Part shown: positions 1 to 7,310 of the stretch, piece after piece
Layout of the letters: every line of letters starts with the position of its first letter
Numbering within the stretch: the stretch's first letter is position 1
Source: Gemmataceae bacterium
Lineage (GTDB): Bacteria > Planctomycetota > Planctomycetia > Gemmatales > Gemmataceae
Assembly: GCA_019748295.1 (NCBI GenBank)
Contig: JAIEPT010000100.1
Coordinates: 1-43,551 of the forward strand
Length of the DNA: 43,551 bases
Direction of reading: 5' to 3'
Program-made: the position numbers and the translations under genes
Notes under the pieces: generated by a model
Database searches by the model: none
Seen by the model: only the letters and a program-made list of their open reading frames with translations
What the model was told of the DNA's origin: nothing

Positions 1-231
1 GCCGTGCCGAAGTGCAGCTGCACGGATATTATACGCTCAAGACGGTTATTCGGATAGGCTCTAAGCCGCAAGCGGGGGAGACGACTGCATAATGGGTACG
101 AACCATCGGACGCGTCCAGTCCGGCGGAACGCCACGGAGGGCGTTCCCTACAGAACGCGACGTTCGTCGCTACTCCTATCTGCAGACCCTTCAGCCGATT
201 TTGGGTTGCCCTGGCGCCACCAAGGCAATTT
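1..231. other. window-edge intergenic stretch with palindrome fragments
   Basis: No convincing gene is seen. Positions 61-76 carry ctaagccgcaagcggg, one arm of the palindrome family found intact at 15326-15389 and in pieces at 23207-23378. Around 124-149 is a short hairpin of the form GGAACGCC-acgga-GGGCGTTCC, which recurs near 23398-23424. The downstream end of the leftward ABC permease gene faces this stretch, so the hairpin may form its transcript end. Confidence 0.5.
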
Positions 232-2022
232 TCAGTCTCCCGCCACATTCGTGCGGCCGATCGCCACATCGAACTCGTGCAGCAACGGCACCAGCATCGC
301 GGCGACGGCGAAGCCGAACGAACCGCCGGTTACCACGAATGGGATCAACGGGTCGCTCGTCTCGCCCAGGCCGACGCGGCCGATCAGCACGTTCGTGATC
401 GTGTAGAACACGGCAAAGGGACAGATCCAACTCGCCAACGTCAATGCGGCGGAAGGCCGATTCGCCGCCAGCACATACCACATGCCGCCGACGCCGGCGA
501 AGATGAAGCCGGAGAAGCTGAGCCATTGGTACTCGAATTGGCCGTTGATCAAAATCAGGTAGATGCAGACGAGCGTGCCGACCGAGAGGAAGAACACGGC
601 CCCAAGCGTGAGAATCGCTGCCGTCCGGCTATTCAACGTGTGCAGGGCGACGTGCAAGCCCAGCATCATCGTGAACGCGGCCAGGATCGCCCAACCCAGG
701 ACGAGCCCAAGGCCTGATTCGAAGTTGCGCTGCGGCGTCGGCGGGTTCGCGAGTTGCCCGCGGATCGCGAAAATCACTACGAGGATGATGGGCGGAATCA
801 GGTACTCCTTCACGTTCCAGAGCACGCCGAGCAGTTTGCCGAAAATGAACTCGTGCGGCGTCAGGTCGGTCACCATCAACAGGTCGAGTGCGCCAAGATC
901 GCGTTCGGAAGTGATCGACGTGACCGCCTGGGCCGCGGCGAGCAGCAGGCTGAGCACGATCACGGGAATCAGCGTGCGTGCCGCGTGAAACGGCAAGGTT
1001 TCCATGACCCCCAGGCCATACCACGCGATCAGGCCGACGACGACGAAGTACGCCGCCTTCACCATGAGCGGCCGTCGGCCGTAGGCGCGGGTGACGACTT
1101 CGCGCCACATGATCGGATTCGCCCACACGGGCCTCACTCGGCCCGGAGCGGCGTGGACCGATCGACCCTTTTCCGTCGCCTCGGCGTCCACGACTTCCGA
1201 ATCGCGCTGGATGATCGGCTCGCCGGAAGGGTTCCACACGCGAAGCTTCCAGATGCCGAAACCATTGAGCAACACGGAGATCGCGAGCATCGCCAGGCCG
1301 AAGCCGTAGGCCGAGGCAAACGGCAGGGCACGCTGTTGCGTTTCGAGCACTCGCTCCAGGGCGATGAATGGATCGAGGCAGCTTTGAATGGTTTGCAGCA
1401 GAGATGCGTTGCCCGTATCGCCGCTGATCCACCAACCGATCACACCCAGCCCGCGCGCGACTACGAGATAGAAGACCAGGAACAGCACCGTGAGCGACAA
1501 AGCCTGAAACGTCTTTTCTCGCCACAGCGCGACGAGCCCGCCGAGCGAACCCGCCGCAAGCGCGGTCGTCCCCAGGATCACCAACGTCTGGATGACCTGC
1601 CCCGGCGCCACGCCCCCCATCAGGTGCAGGAACATGAAGATCGGCAGCGTGCCCGCCAGCAGCATCACGATCTGCAGCAAGCTGCCGGCGATCTTCCCCA
1701 TCACGATCTCGAAATTGCTGAGATCGGTCATGAGGAGCAGGACGAACGTTCGCCGATCTTTTTCCTGCGAGATCGTGCTGGCGGCCGAGAGTGCGGAGAA
1801 GAACAGCAGCAGCACCAGTTGAACGAAGCCAAGAACCTGGAAGGCGAGCAGCGCGAAGCGGGCGTTGTCGCCCAGCGTCGGCGTCCGTTCCCAGCCCACG
1901 GTCGTCTGCCACACGGTGAGCAGCAACACCCACATCGCGCCGAACAAGGCGGCCCGCGTGCCGTAATGGCGAGGCCGTCGCGGCAACGTGAGCGATTCGC
2001 GACCGAAAATAGGTCCCAGCAT
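232..2022 (-). CDS. ABC-2 type transporter permease subunit
   Basis: A 596-residue polytopic membrane protein, beginning MLGPIFGRESLTLPRRPRHY. It has two similar halves: each opens with a cytoplasmic stretch, then hydrophobic helices, then a segment typical of ABC-2 export permeases (STISQEKDRRTFVLLLMTDL in the first half, SITSERDLGALDLLMVTDLT in the second). That internal duplication and roughly a dozen hydrophobic segments suggest a full-length permease made of two fused ABC-2 units. The ATPase partner is not in the window and would be expected elsewhere. Substrate unknown. It is transcribed alone, leftwards. The permease fold is well supported; the transported substance cannot be inferred. 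Confidence 0.85.
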   Translation of the reverse strand: MLGPIFGRESLTLPRRPRHYGTRAALFGAMWVLLLTVWQTTVGWERTPTLGDNARFALLAFQVLGFVQLVLLLFFSALSAASTISQEKDRRTFVLLLMTDLSNFEIVMGKIAGSLLQIVMLLAGTLPIFMFLHLMGGVAPGQVIQTLVILGTTALAAGSLGGLVALWREKTFQALSLTVLFLVFYLVVARGLGVIGWWISGDTGNASLLQTIQSCLDPFIALERVLETQQRALPFASAYGFGLAMLAISVLLNGFGIWKLRVWNPSGEPIIQRDSEVVDAEATEKGRSVHAAPGRVRPVWANPIMWREVVTRAYGRRPLMVKAAYFVVVGLIAWYGLGVMETLPFHAARTLIPVIVLSLLLAAAQAVTSITSERDLGALDLLMVTDLTPHEFIFGKLLGVLWNVKEYLIPPIILVVIFAIRGQLANPPTPQRNFESGLGLVLGWAILAAFTMMLGLHVALHTLNSRTAAILTLGAVFFLSVGTLVCIYLILINGQFEYQWLSFSGFIFAGVGGMWYVLAANRPSAALTLASWICPFAVFYTITNVLIGRVGLGETSDPLIPFVVTGGSFGFAVAAMLVPLLHEFDVAIGRTNVAGD

Positions 2023-2146
2023 GGATAGCTCTCAAACCCGCAAGTTGCAACCACTTCGATACGCAGCGAATCGCCCATTCGTTCGTCTAGGGACGCACGG
2101 CACGTTCGTCCTCAGAACAATCGGAAACAAATCGAGGAGGCTTTGC

Positions 2147-2391
2147 ATGAAGGACTTCGTCAAGAAACTGTTTCGACATGTGGCCTGGGCGGACCAGAAG
2201 ACGCTTGAAGCGATCCGCGCCACGCCGACGGCTCATCCGGAGGCATTGCCGCTGCCGCTGATGGCCATGTGCTCGCGGCGGAGCATGTCTGGCTCTCGCG
2301 TTTCGAGCAACGCGAGCTTCGCTATCCCGTTTGGCCCACACTGACTCTGCACGAATGCGATGTCCTGTCACGCGCAGCGACGAGTTCATGA
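2147..2391 (+). pseudogene. DinB-like (YfiT/DinB four-helix) pseudogene, frameshifted and truncated
   Basis: A GAGGAGG ribosome site precedes ATG 2147. The first about 38 codons (MKDFVKKLFRHVAWADQKTL onward) match the N-terminal helix of DinB-family metal-binding proteins, where an aromatic-Ala-W-A/D-N/Q motif is typical. Near 2255-2265 the likely frame changes: read in the next frame the DNA gives HVLAAEHVWLSRFEQRELRY and continues to a TGA at 2389-2391, which is the expected second DinB helix with its His. The C-terminal half with the remaining metal-binding His residues is not recognisable downstream. Interpreted as a decayed gene; a sequencing indel alone would not restore the missing C-terminus. 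Confidence 0.6.
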
Positions 2392-2615
2392 CGCATTACC
2401 ACAAGCGGAGCACGTGAATCCGCGTTCAGCATGATGAAACGCAGGTTTGGCGACGCCATTCGGAGCGAGCCGGACGTTGCGATGGCGAACGAAGTGCTGG
2501 GGAGACCCTCTGCCACAACGTCGTTCGCCTGATTCATGAAATGCCCAAACTAGGGATTGAGCCGAATTTCGCTTCGAAATAGGGGTTGTGCGAGCGAACC
2601 CTTCCATCATTTGAA
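2392..2615. other. no gene seen; probable decayed DinB remnant
   Basis: No frame here gives a protein-like sequence. It probably contains the worn-out 3' part of the DinB pseudogene and then an AT-richer upstream region of the toxin-antitoxin operon. Confidence 0.4.
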
Positions 2616-2644
2616 TTGACTTACCTCAAAGAGCTCTTTATCCT
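2616..2644 (+). promoter_or_regulatory. sigma70-type promoter with palindromic operator of the Panacea TA operon
   Basis: TTGACT (2616-2621), a 17-nt spacer and TATCCT (2639-2644) form a good housekeeping promoter 42 nt before the antitoxin ATG. A perfect 12-bp palindrome, aaagagctcttt (2628-2639), lies in the spacer and overlaps the first base of the -10 box. A dyad in this position is the usual arrangement for autorepression by an antitoxin or TA complex. The promoter and dyad are seen; autorepression is inferred. Confidence 0.55.
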
Positions 2645-2685
2645 ATAGATGTAGATGTTTGTTCAGTACCCGGGTGGGCAAAATC

Positions 2686-3258
2686 ATGAACTTTCCCCTA
2701 GATGTCGCGAAGGTTATCCAAGCGATAGGGGTCCTCTTCCGTGAAGATGGCGTTCAGTCGATGAACTACATGCGGCTTCTGAAGCTGCTTTATATCGCGG
2801 ACCGAGAAGCGATCCTGGAAACCGAGCAACCGATTGTAGGTGGCCCCTTCATCGCAATGGAGCGAGGTCCTGTCTTGGAAGAAGTCTACGACCTGATTCG
2901 CGGCCAACATACTGACATGCCTTTATGGGGCGACTTTCTTGAAACCAAACGTTACAACATTGAGCTAATCCAAAAGCCAGATGTGAAAAAGCTGTCGCGT
3001 TACGAGATTAAAAAGCTCCAAGATGTCTCGCGGAGATACATCTTTCAGGACGAATGGGATCTGGCGAAAATCACGCACGAGTTCCCAGAGTGGATTAAGA
3101 ACAATCCTGGCAGCTCGTCGAGAAAGATTCCGCTTGACGACATTCTTGATGCCTTGGAGATCGCCGAGTCAAAGGCCGCCATCGTTGCAGACACGCAAGA
3201 ATCTGCGGGCTTACGCCGAGACTTGGCGAATGCGGCCGCCATGGTTCATCATAAATGA
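2686..3258 (+). CDS. Panacea-domain (DUF4065, SocA-like) antitoxin
   Basis: A 190-residue protein. Conserved DUF4065/Panacea features are visible: KLLYIADREAIL near residues 32-43, GGPFIAMERGPVLEEVYDLI near 51-70, then helices ending with charged residues. Panacea domains are known as versatile antitoxins that neutralise many unrelated toxin folds, and include SocA. The start chosen is ATG 2686; an in-frame TTG at 2659 would add nine residues, but neither has a strong ribosome site. The next gene overlaps by ATGA, so the two are translationally coupled. Codon use here is AT-richer than in neighbouring housekeeping genes, suggesting acquisition by transfer. Antitoxin role is inferred from family and gene pairing. 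Confidence 0.8.
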   Translation: MNFPLDVAKVIQAIGVLFREDGVQSMNYMRLLKLLYIADREAILETEQPIVGGPFIAMERGPVLEEVYDLIRGQHTDMPLWGDFLETKRYNIELIQKPDVKKLSRYEIKKLQDVSRRYIFQDEWDLAKITHEFPEWIKNNPGSSSRKIPLDDILDALEIAESKAAIVADTQESAGLRRDLANAAAMVHHK

Positions 3259-3629
3259 AGCATGGTGACACGTTTATTCGAAAAGACAGAGATAAGCATT
3301 TATGGATAGTGCTCTCTGACCCCTTGTTAGACCCTGACAAGGTTTTGCTCGTAAACGTAACCACGATCAACGGCACGAAGGAAACGGCTTGTGTCTTGGA
3401 TGTTGGCGACCATCCGTGGATTGCTTACACTTCATGCGTTCATTACCTCAAATCGGAAGTGACCTCGCACGACCTCTTATGCGCGGCGAAAGATGGCGGG
3501 GCCTTTCTGCTTCAAGAGCCACTTGCCCCATCTGTGCTACGCCGAGTGCTTGACGGTGCTGCTGAATCTATCTACTTGTCTCTTGATCGCGCCGACATCC
3601 TCATCAATCAAGGGTTGATTGATTGCTAG
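3255..3629 (+). CDS. probable toxin partner of the Panacea antitoxin
   Basis: A 124-residue protein starting MKHGDTFIRKDRDKHLWIVL; its ATG overlaps the antitoxin stop in an ATGA junction. The N-terminal half is beta-rich (GDTF, HLWIVLSDP, VLLVNVTT, WIAYTSCVHY), resembling the small SH3-like barrel of PemK/MazF-type or related toxins, which also open with a G-D-hydrophobic strand and an (I/V)VLSD turn. The C-terminal half is helical. I cannot see a definite ribonuclease active site, so the enzymatic class is uncertain; the toxin assignment rests on operon structure, size and fold resemblance. A perfect inverted repeat (3603-3623) lies in its last codons. Confidence 0.6.
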   Translation: MKHGDTFIRKDRDKHLWIVLSDPLLDPDKVLLVNVTTINGTKETACVLDVGDHPWIAYTSCVHYLKSEVTSHDLLCAAKDGGAFLLQEPLAPSVLRRVLDGAAESIYLSLDRADILINQGLIDC

Positions 3630-3640
3630 CCCCCCTTTTT
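3603..3640 (+). terminator. possible intrinsic terminator at the end of the TA operon
   Basis: A 9-bp perfect stem (atcaatcaa, loop ggg, ttgattgat; 3603-3623) overlaps the final toxin codons. A T5 run follows at 3636-3640, twelve bases after the stem. The stem is AT-rich and the spacing long, so termination would be weak. Confidence 0.35.
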
Positions 3641-3909
3641 GTGCAGCTGCCCCCGTTCTTGTGCAGGGGTGGACCTTAGAGCAAGCCCCCGTTCAAGGGG
3701 AGAGGGGCGACAACGATCGCACTGCTTCAAGCCAACCGGTGCTTCTTGGGTCATCGCGTACGGTCCTTGAAGCGATCTCGCGACTGCCTTCATTCTCTTG
3801 TCCCCATCGTTTTGTCCACGCCCTACCACCTTGCAGTCCGCATGACGCCTGACCATACTCGTTGCGTCCGCGCCAATCGCGATCGGGAAAGAGCGAAGGA
3901 GAACCGCTC

Positions 3910-4974
3910 ATGGATATTTTCGGTTGGGTTGCCGAACGCCGACGCGAGTATGCGCGGAACAAGGATCACGCACGCTTCGATTTGGCAGGCGTCTTTCATG
4001 AGGCCCATACGTGGGGCGAGTCGGATCCCGACCGCTATGTCGCGGAGCTGAAGGCCGCGAAGCTGCAGGCCCAGGAGATGGATGAGCCGTTCTGGTCGCT
4101 GTATTACCAGGCGTTTTACCTGGAAGGGCTGGTCCACTACAAACGCGACTTCCGCGATGCCCTCGACCTGGCCGCTCAATGTGCGCTCGCCGTGCAGAAG
4201 CCGATGTTCGCGAATTGGCCGGGGCGGTTTCTCGTCTACAACACGATGCTCTACGCCTATGTGTTCGTCGATGCCTGGGGCTACGAGGATTCGATCCGCA
4301 AGTTCATCGCCTACATGGACCGCGAAGTCCCGGCCACGCCGAATCATGATCGCCTGGTCTTCCTGATCCGCAAGACCGACTTCGCGATGGAATGCGAGCG
4401 CTGGGACGAAGCTCGCGAATTGTGCTACGCCCATATGCCGGTCGCGGAGGAGTTGGGCGAGCCGGGATACATGTACGCCATCGTGTCCGATCTGTTTCGC
4501 ATCGAGTACGAGCGCCGCAACTGGGAAGGGATGATGGCGTTTCCGGACGTGCTGGAAGATCTGAATCGCAATACGACGCACCCGAATTGCCGGGCTGAAT
4601 CGCTAGCCTGGCGAGCCGTGATGGCCCGGCAGCGCGGCAACGAGGAGATGGCGCAGAAGCGTCTAACCTCCGCCGAACGCCGCATCGCCCGCATCGACGG
4701 CGCCCCTTCGCGCGAGTATTTTCTGGCATTAGCCGCGTTTCATGAAGTGGGGAACGATTACGAAGGAGCCCTGGCGATCCGGGAACGCGAACTGGCCACC
4801 TACTGCGACAGCGGCAAACTCAGCCACATCGCGGCAATCCACATCGAACGTTGCCGCATGAAGAAACGCCTTGGTTCGCTGAAGCCGGAAGACGTGAAGC
4901 AGGCGGAACAATCCATCGACGCGTTGCTGAAGCCCCCGATCTTCCGATCGAAGTTGGAGCGAGCAATCGCGTAG
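3910..4974 (+). CDS. helical-repeat (TPR-like) protein of unknown function
   Basis: A 354-residue soluble protein beginning MDIFGWVAERRREYARNKDH; ATG 3910 is preceded by a GAAGGAG ribosome site. No signal peptide and no membrane segment. The sequence is a run of amphipathic helix pairs with aromatic/Ala packing positions (FWSLYYQAFYLEGLVHYKRD, LCYAHMPVAEELGEPGYMYA, AESLAWRAVMARQRGNEEMA, YFLALAAFHEVGNDYEGALA), the last two closely resembling tetratricopeptide repeats. It is likely a scaffold for protein contacts. I do not recognise a specific family. It stands alone between the TA operon and a small exported protein. Confidence 0.65.
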   Translation: MDIFGWVAERRREYARNKDHARFDLAGVFHEAHTWGESDPDRYVAELKAAKLQAQEMDEPFWSLYYQAFYLEGLVHYKRDFRDALDLAAQCALAVQKPMFANWPGRFLVYNTMLYAYVFVDAWGYEDSIRKFIAYMDREVPATPNHDRLVFLIRKTDFAMECERWDEARELCYAHMPVAEELGEPGYMYAIVSDLFRIEYERRNWEGMMAFPDVLEDLNRNTTHPNCRAESLAWRAVMARQRGNEEMAQKRLTSAERRIARIDGAPSREYFLALAAFHEVGNDYEGALAIRERELATYCDSGKLSHIAAIHIERCRMKKRLGSLKPEDVKQAEQSIDALLKPPIFRSKLERAIA

Positions 4975-5092
4975 ATCGTGGTGTGCGACCGCGGGCGCCA
5001 TTTCCGCTTTTTGTGAGGAAAAGTCTTTCGAGTTCCGATGATCATTTCGGTAGAATCGGGCCTGCTCCTTCCACATCCAATCCGGAGCAACC

Positions 5093-5491
5093 ATGGATCC
5101 GAAATCGGCCGCGTGCATTTCGTTTCTCTCCCTCATTGCCTTTTGGGCTTCGGGACGCTGCCGTGAGAAGGCGACGGACGAACCCGCCGAAGGCCGCGTT
5201 CGCGGCTCGATTCGCAAAGCGATGGAAGAGATTCACGTCGAAGTGATGGAAGGCAAACGCTCGCTCGCCGACGCCAGCCGCCTGCTGACGCTCGTTTCGC
5301 TCCGCGACGAAACGGTCCGCATCGCTTACGAAGTGCAAGGCAAACCCCTCGACCTCCGCTCCGCCGACTTCCTCCTCCAATGGACCGAAGACCTGACGCA
5401 GCAAACCGACGCGCGGAATTCAAGCCTGGCGGAAGAGGCGCTGGAGAGGGTGCGGAAAGAACACGCGGACTTGATGCGGGCTGCGTACTGA
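5093..5491 (+). CDS. small hypothetical protein with N-terminal hydrophobic segment
   Basis: A 132-residue protein. Residues 1-20 (MDPKSAACISFLSLIAFWAS) form a short hydrophobic segment that could be a signal peptide or anchor. The rest is charged and helical, with a heptad-like pattern around residues 40-75 and 95-130. No recognised domain. The start at 5093 has only weak ribosome-site support. It converges on the decayed DUF3592 gene, whose open frame overlaps its 3' end. Confidence 0.45.
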   Translation: MDPKSAACISFLSLIAFWASGRCREKATDEPAEGRVRGSIRKAMEEIHVEVMEGKRSLADASRLLTLVSLRDETVRIAYEVQGKPLDLRSADFLLQWTEDLTQQTDARNSSLAEEALERVRKEHADLMRAAY

Positions 5492-6036
5492 ACACGCAGA
5501 GCCAGCGTCGCCCACCTTTGTCGGGAAGGTCACATCTAAGTCAGTGTTGAAGGCGAATCCGACGTAGGTGCATTTGCGTCGGACGACTGCCTTAGCAGCG
5601 ATAAAAAGCGAGCGACGCCGAAGCCGAACGAAAATCAGCCGGCTGATGATGATCACGTAGCTGGCGAAATCGAGGTCGGCTTCCAGGTAGCCGGTTTTGG
5701 GATCGTTCGGATCGTAGAGGACCGTTGCGACTGTGCTGGAGGGGTACCGTTGCACGAGTTCGTTTGCTTCTCCTTTGCCGAAGCCGCGTGGGCGGATTTC
5801 GCGGAGCGATACGGTTTTCCGTTTACCACGTTTTCGTACGCGATCGCCGGCTCCGGGCGGAGCGTCTTCCACGACACCTCCGACGAAGCGATTTTCCCCT
5901 CGACCTTCGGCCAACTCTGGACGCTCTGGGTCTCGAGAAAGGTGGAGACCGTATGCCACTCCACCAATCCGCCCACGACGATGAAGCTGAGAGCCACGAC
6001 GTGGGCCCACCAGGGAGTTTTTTCAGAATCGGCCAT
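5420..6036 (-). pseudogene. DUF3592 family membrane protein gene, frameshifted
   Basis: Starts at ATG 6036 with MADSEKTPWWAHVVALSFIV, an N-terminal membrane helix, then WPKVEGKIASSEVSW, a pattern typical of DUF3592 (a periplasmic beta domain between two membrane helices). Near 5801-5808 the reading frame shifts: one frame gives AYENVVNGKPYRS and the other continues with REIRPRGFGKGEANELVQRY, YDPNDPKTGYLEADLD and a final hydrophobic stretch (SYVIIISRLIFV). Together they make a full DUF3592 domain. A one-base loss in the gene, or a sequencing error, explains this. The frame then runs on without family resemblance to 5420, overlapping the convergent gene, so the true end is probably near 5510. 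Confidence 0.6.
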
Positions 6037-6099
6037 GGAGAGTCTCCGTCTCGCCGCTGCGGCGAGCGTCCTCATGAAGCCATCAGTTTCCAGGCTCTC

Positions 6100-6474
6100 T
6101 CACGCAAGGGCAGGCGATTTGGCAAGGGTAAACGAAATGGCGCCGGTGGTGGGGTAGATGTGCAGTTGCGAGATGGGAGCATCGACTCCGTCCGGAAGGA
6201 CGGCTCGAAGGTTCAAAGCCGCGATGCGCTTTTCGACGTCATTTAAGAAGGAAAACATTTGCCCTTCGACGACTTCTTCAAGTTCCGCGAAAAGCCGTTG
6301 CATGGGCGGCGGCATCGCGATGAACTCAAAAGAGCCTTGCCACAAGCAGGCTTTTTGATCCGCCTTGGCGGAACCGATGACGTTCCCCCCGCTCCAAAAT
6401 TTCAACGCTCGGCATACGTAGAACCTTTGGCTTGAAGCGTCACAGTCCAGTCCGGCTGGGGTCTTCGAATTCAA
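6100..6474 (-). CDS. third gene of HEPN operon, unknown function
   Basis: A 124-residue soluble protein. The probable start is a TTG at 6474, with GGGAG upstream and no better in-frame ATG before MPPPMQRLF. Visible features: RFYVCRALKFWSGGNVIGSA near residues 17-36, an acidic helix (LFAELEEVVEGQMFSFLNDV) and a beta-rich C-terminus (ISQLHIYPTTGAISFTLA). It overlaps the preceding gene by 35 nt, indicating coupled translation. No family recognised. Confidence 0.6.
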   Translation of the reverse strand: MNSKTPAGLDCDASSQRFYVCRALKFWSGGNVIGSAKADQKACLWQGSFEFIAMPPPMQRLFAELEEVVEGQMFSFLNDVEKRIAALNLRAVLPDGVDAPISQLHIYPTTGAISFTLAKSPALA

Positions 6475-6781
6475 GATTGAGAAGCCGCTCCCTCAATCTC
6501 GAGGAGCCTTCGTTGACTTCATCGGGTGCGAAAGTCATGAGGGTCACGATGTCGCCTTGCGTGGATTCAGGCAACTGGGCGAGAAACGGCTCCACCATCG
6601 CGTCCCGCTGCTCGACCGAAAGGCCATGAAACCGCTCATCAATCACACGAACGCGGATCACGGCTGAGTTGTATCTGTATGCATCAACCTGCAAAAATCC
6701 GCCCTTCCGAACCGTGCTCTCGACCAGTCGGGTTTCGTCCGTCTTCTTCGATTCCCATTGCGACATGGCTATAGCGGTCAT
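6440..6781 (-). CDS. second gene of HEPN operon, possibly BolA-like
   Basis: A 113-residue protein. Its ATG at 6781 overlaps the stop of the HEPN gene (ATGA). The middle, VIRVRVIDERFHGLSVEQRD, followed by an amphipathic helix and TLMTFAPDEV, resembles the BolA/KH-like order of strand, (D/E)-x-F-x-G-loop, helix starting (V/E)-x-R, and T-P-x-E end. The similarity is by eye only and weak; the length is about right for BolA. If it is not BolA-like, it is an uncharacterised conserved small protein. Confidence 0.6.
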   Translation of the reverse strand: MTAIAMSQWESKKTDETRLVESTVRKGGFLQVDAYRYNSAVIRVRVIDERFHGLSVEQRDAMVEPFLAQLPESTQGDIVTLMTFAPDEVNEGSSRLRERLLNLEFEDPSRTGL

Positions 6782-7185
6782 GGCAATTGACTCCTAACCC
6801 AATCGAGGACTATAGCGGCAGTCTTCAGGAATCCACGCGCTTCGCCTGTTTCGACGCGTCCTGTTTGGTAACGCAGGTCTGTACTCCATGGAAATCGGCG
6901 TAGTCGCTTGACGAGATCCAAGGGAAGGCGGACGCCAAGTTGAAGTAGTTCAACTTTCAGAATTTCCGTGCGATGCATCGACGCTCCGGAAGTGATCCGT
7001 GCTTGATACTCCGGAAGCTGCTGTTGCGGCGCCATATGAAGGATCAGAGCCTTGAGTGCGCACTCGATTGCGTAGCCCCCGACATATTGAGCGTCTAACG
7101 TCAACCGGGCATCCATCAATGCATGTGCCGCGAATAGACGTTGCTCGGCCGCGCGCAAAAAGTCGTTAGGCGTGAATGTCGACAC
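6778..7185 (-). CDS. HEPN domain-like protein
   Basis: A 135-residue protein from a GTG start at 7185 (VSTFTPNDFLRAAEQRLFAA). The helical pattern, an early AAEQRLFAAHALMD helix, GGYAIECALKALI around residues 41-53 and a late helix, matches HEPN domains, which often carry Y-x-x-x-C/E-A-x-K-A-L in the second helix. The classic Rx4-6H RNase motif of toxin HEPNs is not evident, so it may be a structural or nucleotidyltransferase-partner type. It is the first gene of a three-gene run with 4-nt and 35-nt overlaps. No nucleotidyltransferase partner is present, unlike HEPN/MNT modules. Confidence 0.65.
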   Translation of the reverse strand: MSTFTPNDFLRAAEQRLFAAHALMDARLTLDAQYVGGYAIECALKALILHMAPQQQLPEYQARITSGASMHRTEILKVELLQLGVRLPLDLVKRLRRFPWSTDLRYQTGRVETGEARGFLKTAAIVLDWVRSQLP

Positions 7186-7237
7186 CCGTCGCCCAGGCAG
7201 ATATAGAGCATGAATCGACGCCCGCAATGATCGTAGC

Positions 7238-7278
7238 AAGAACGAAACAAAAATGGCAGGCGAATCGCTTCGCCTGCC
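7238..7278 (-). terminator. intrinsic terminator of rho
   Basis: A 10-bp G+C-rich stem (7255-7264 pairing with 7269-7278, loop tcgc) is followed on the minus strand by ATTTTTGTTTCGTT. It begins 33 nt after the rho stop. The stem and U-tract are a textbook Rho-independent signal. Confidence 0.8.
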
Positions 7279-7310
7279 TTCTCGAATCGTCGCTAAACGC
7301 TTCCGGTTCG

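Noticed and set aside
4991-5012. Terminator after the helical-repeat gene
   Set aside because: GCGG/CCGC stem of only four pairs before TTTTT; too weak.
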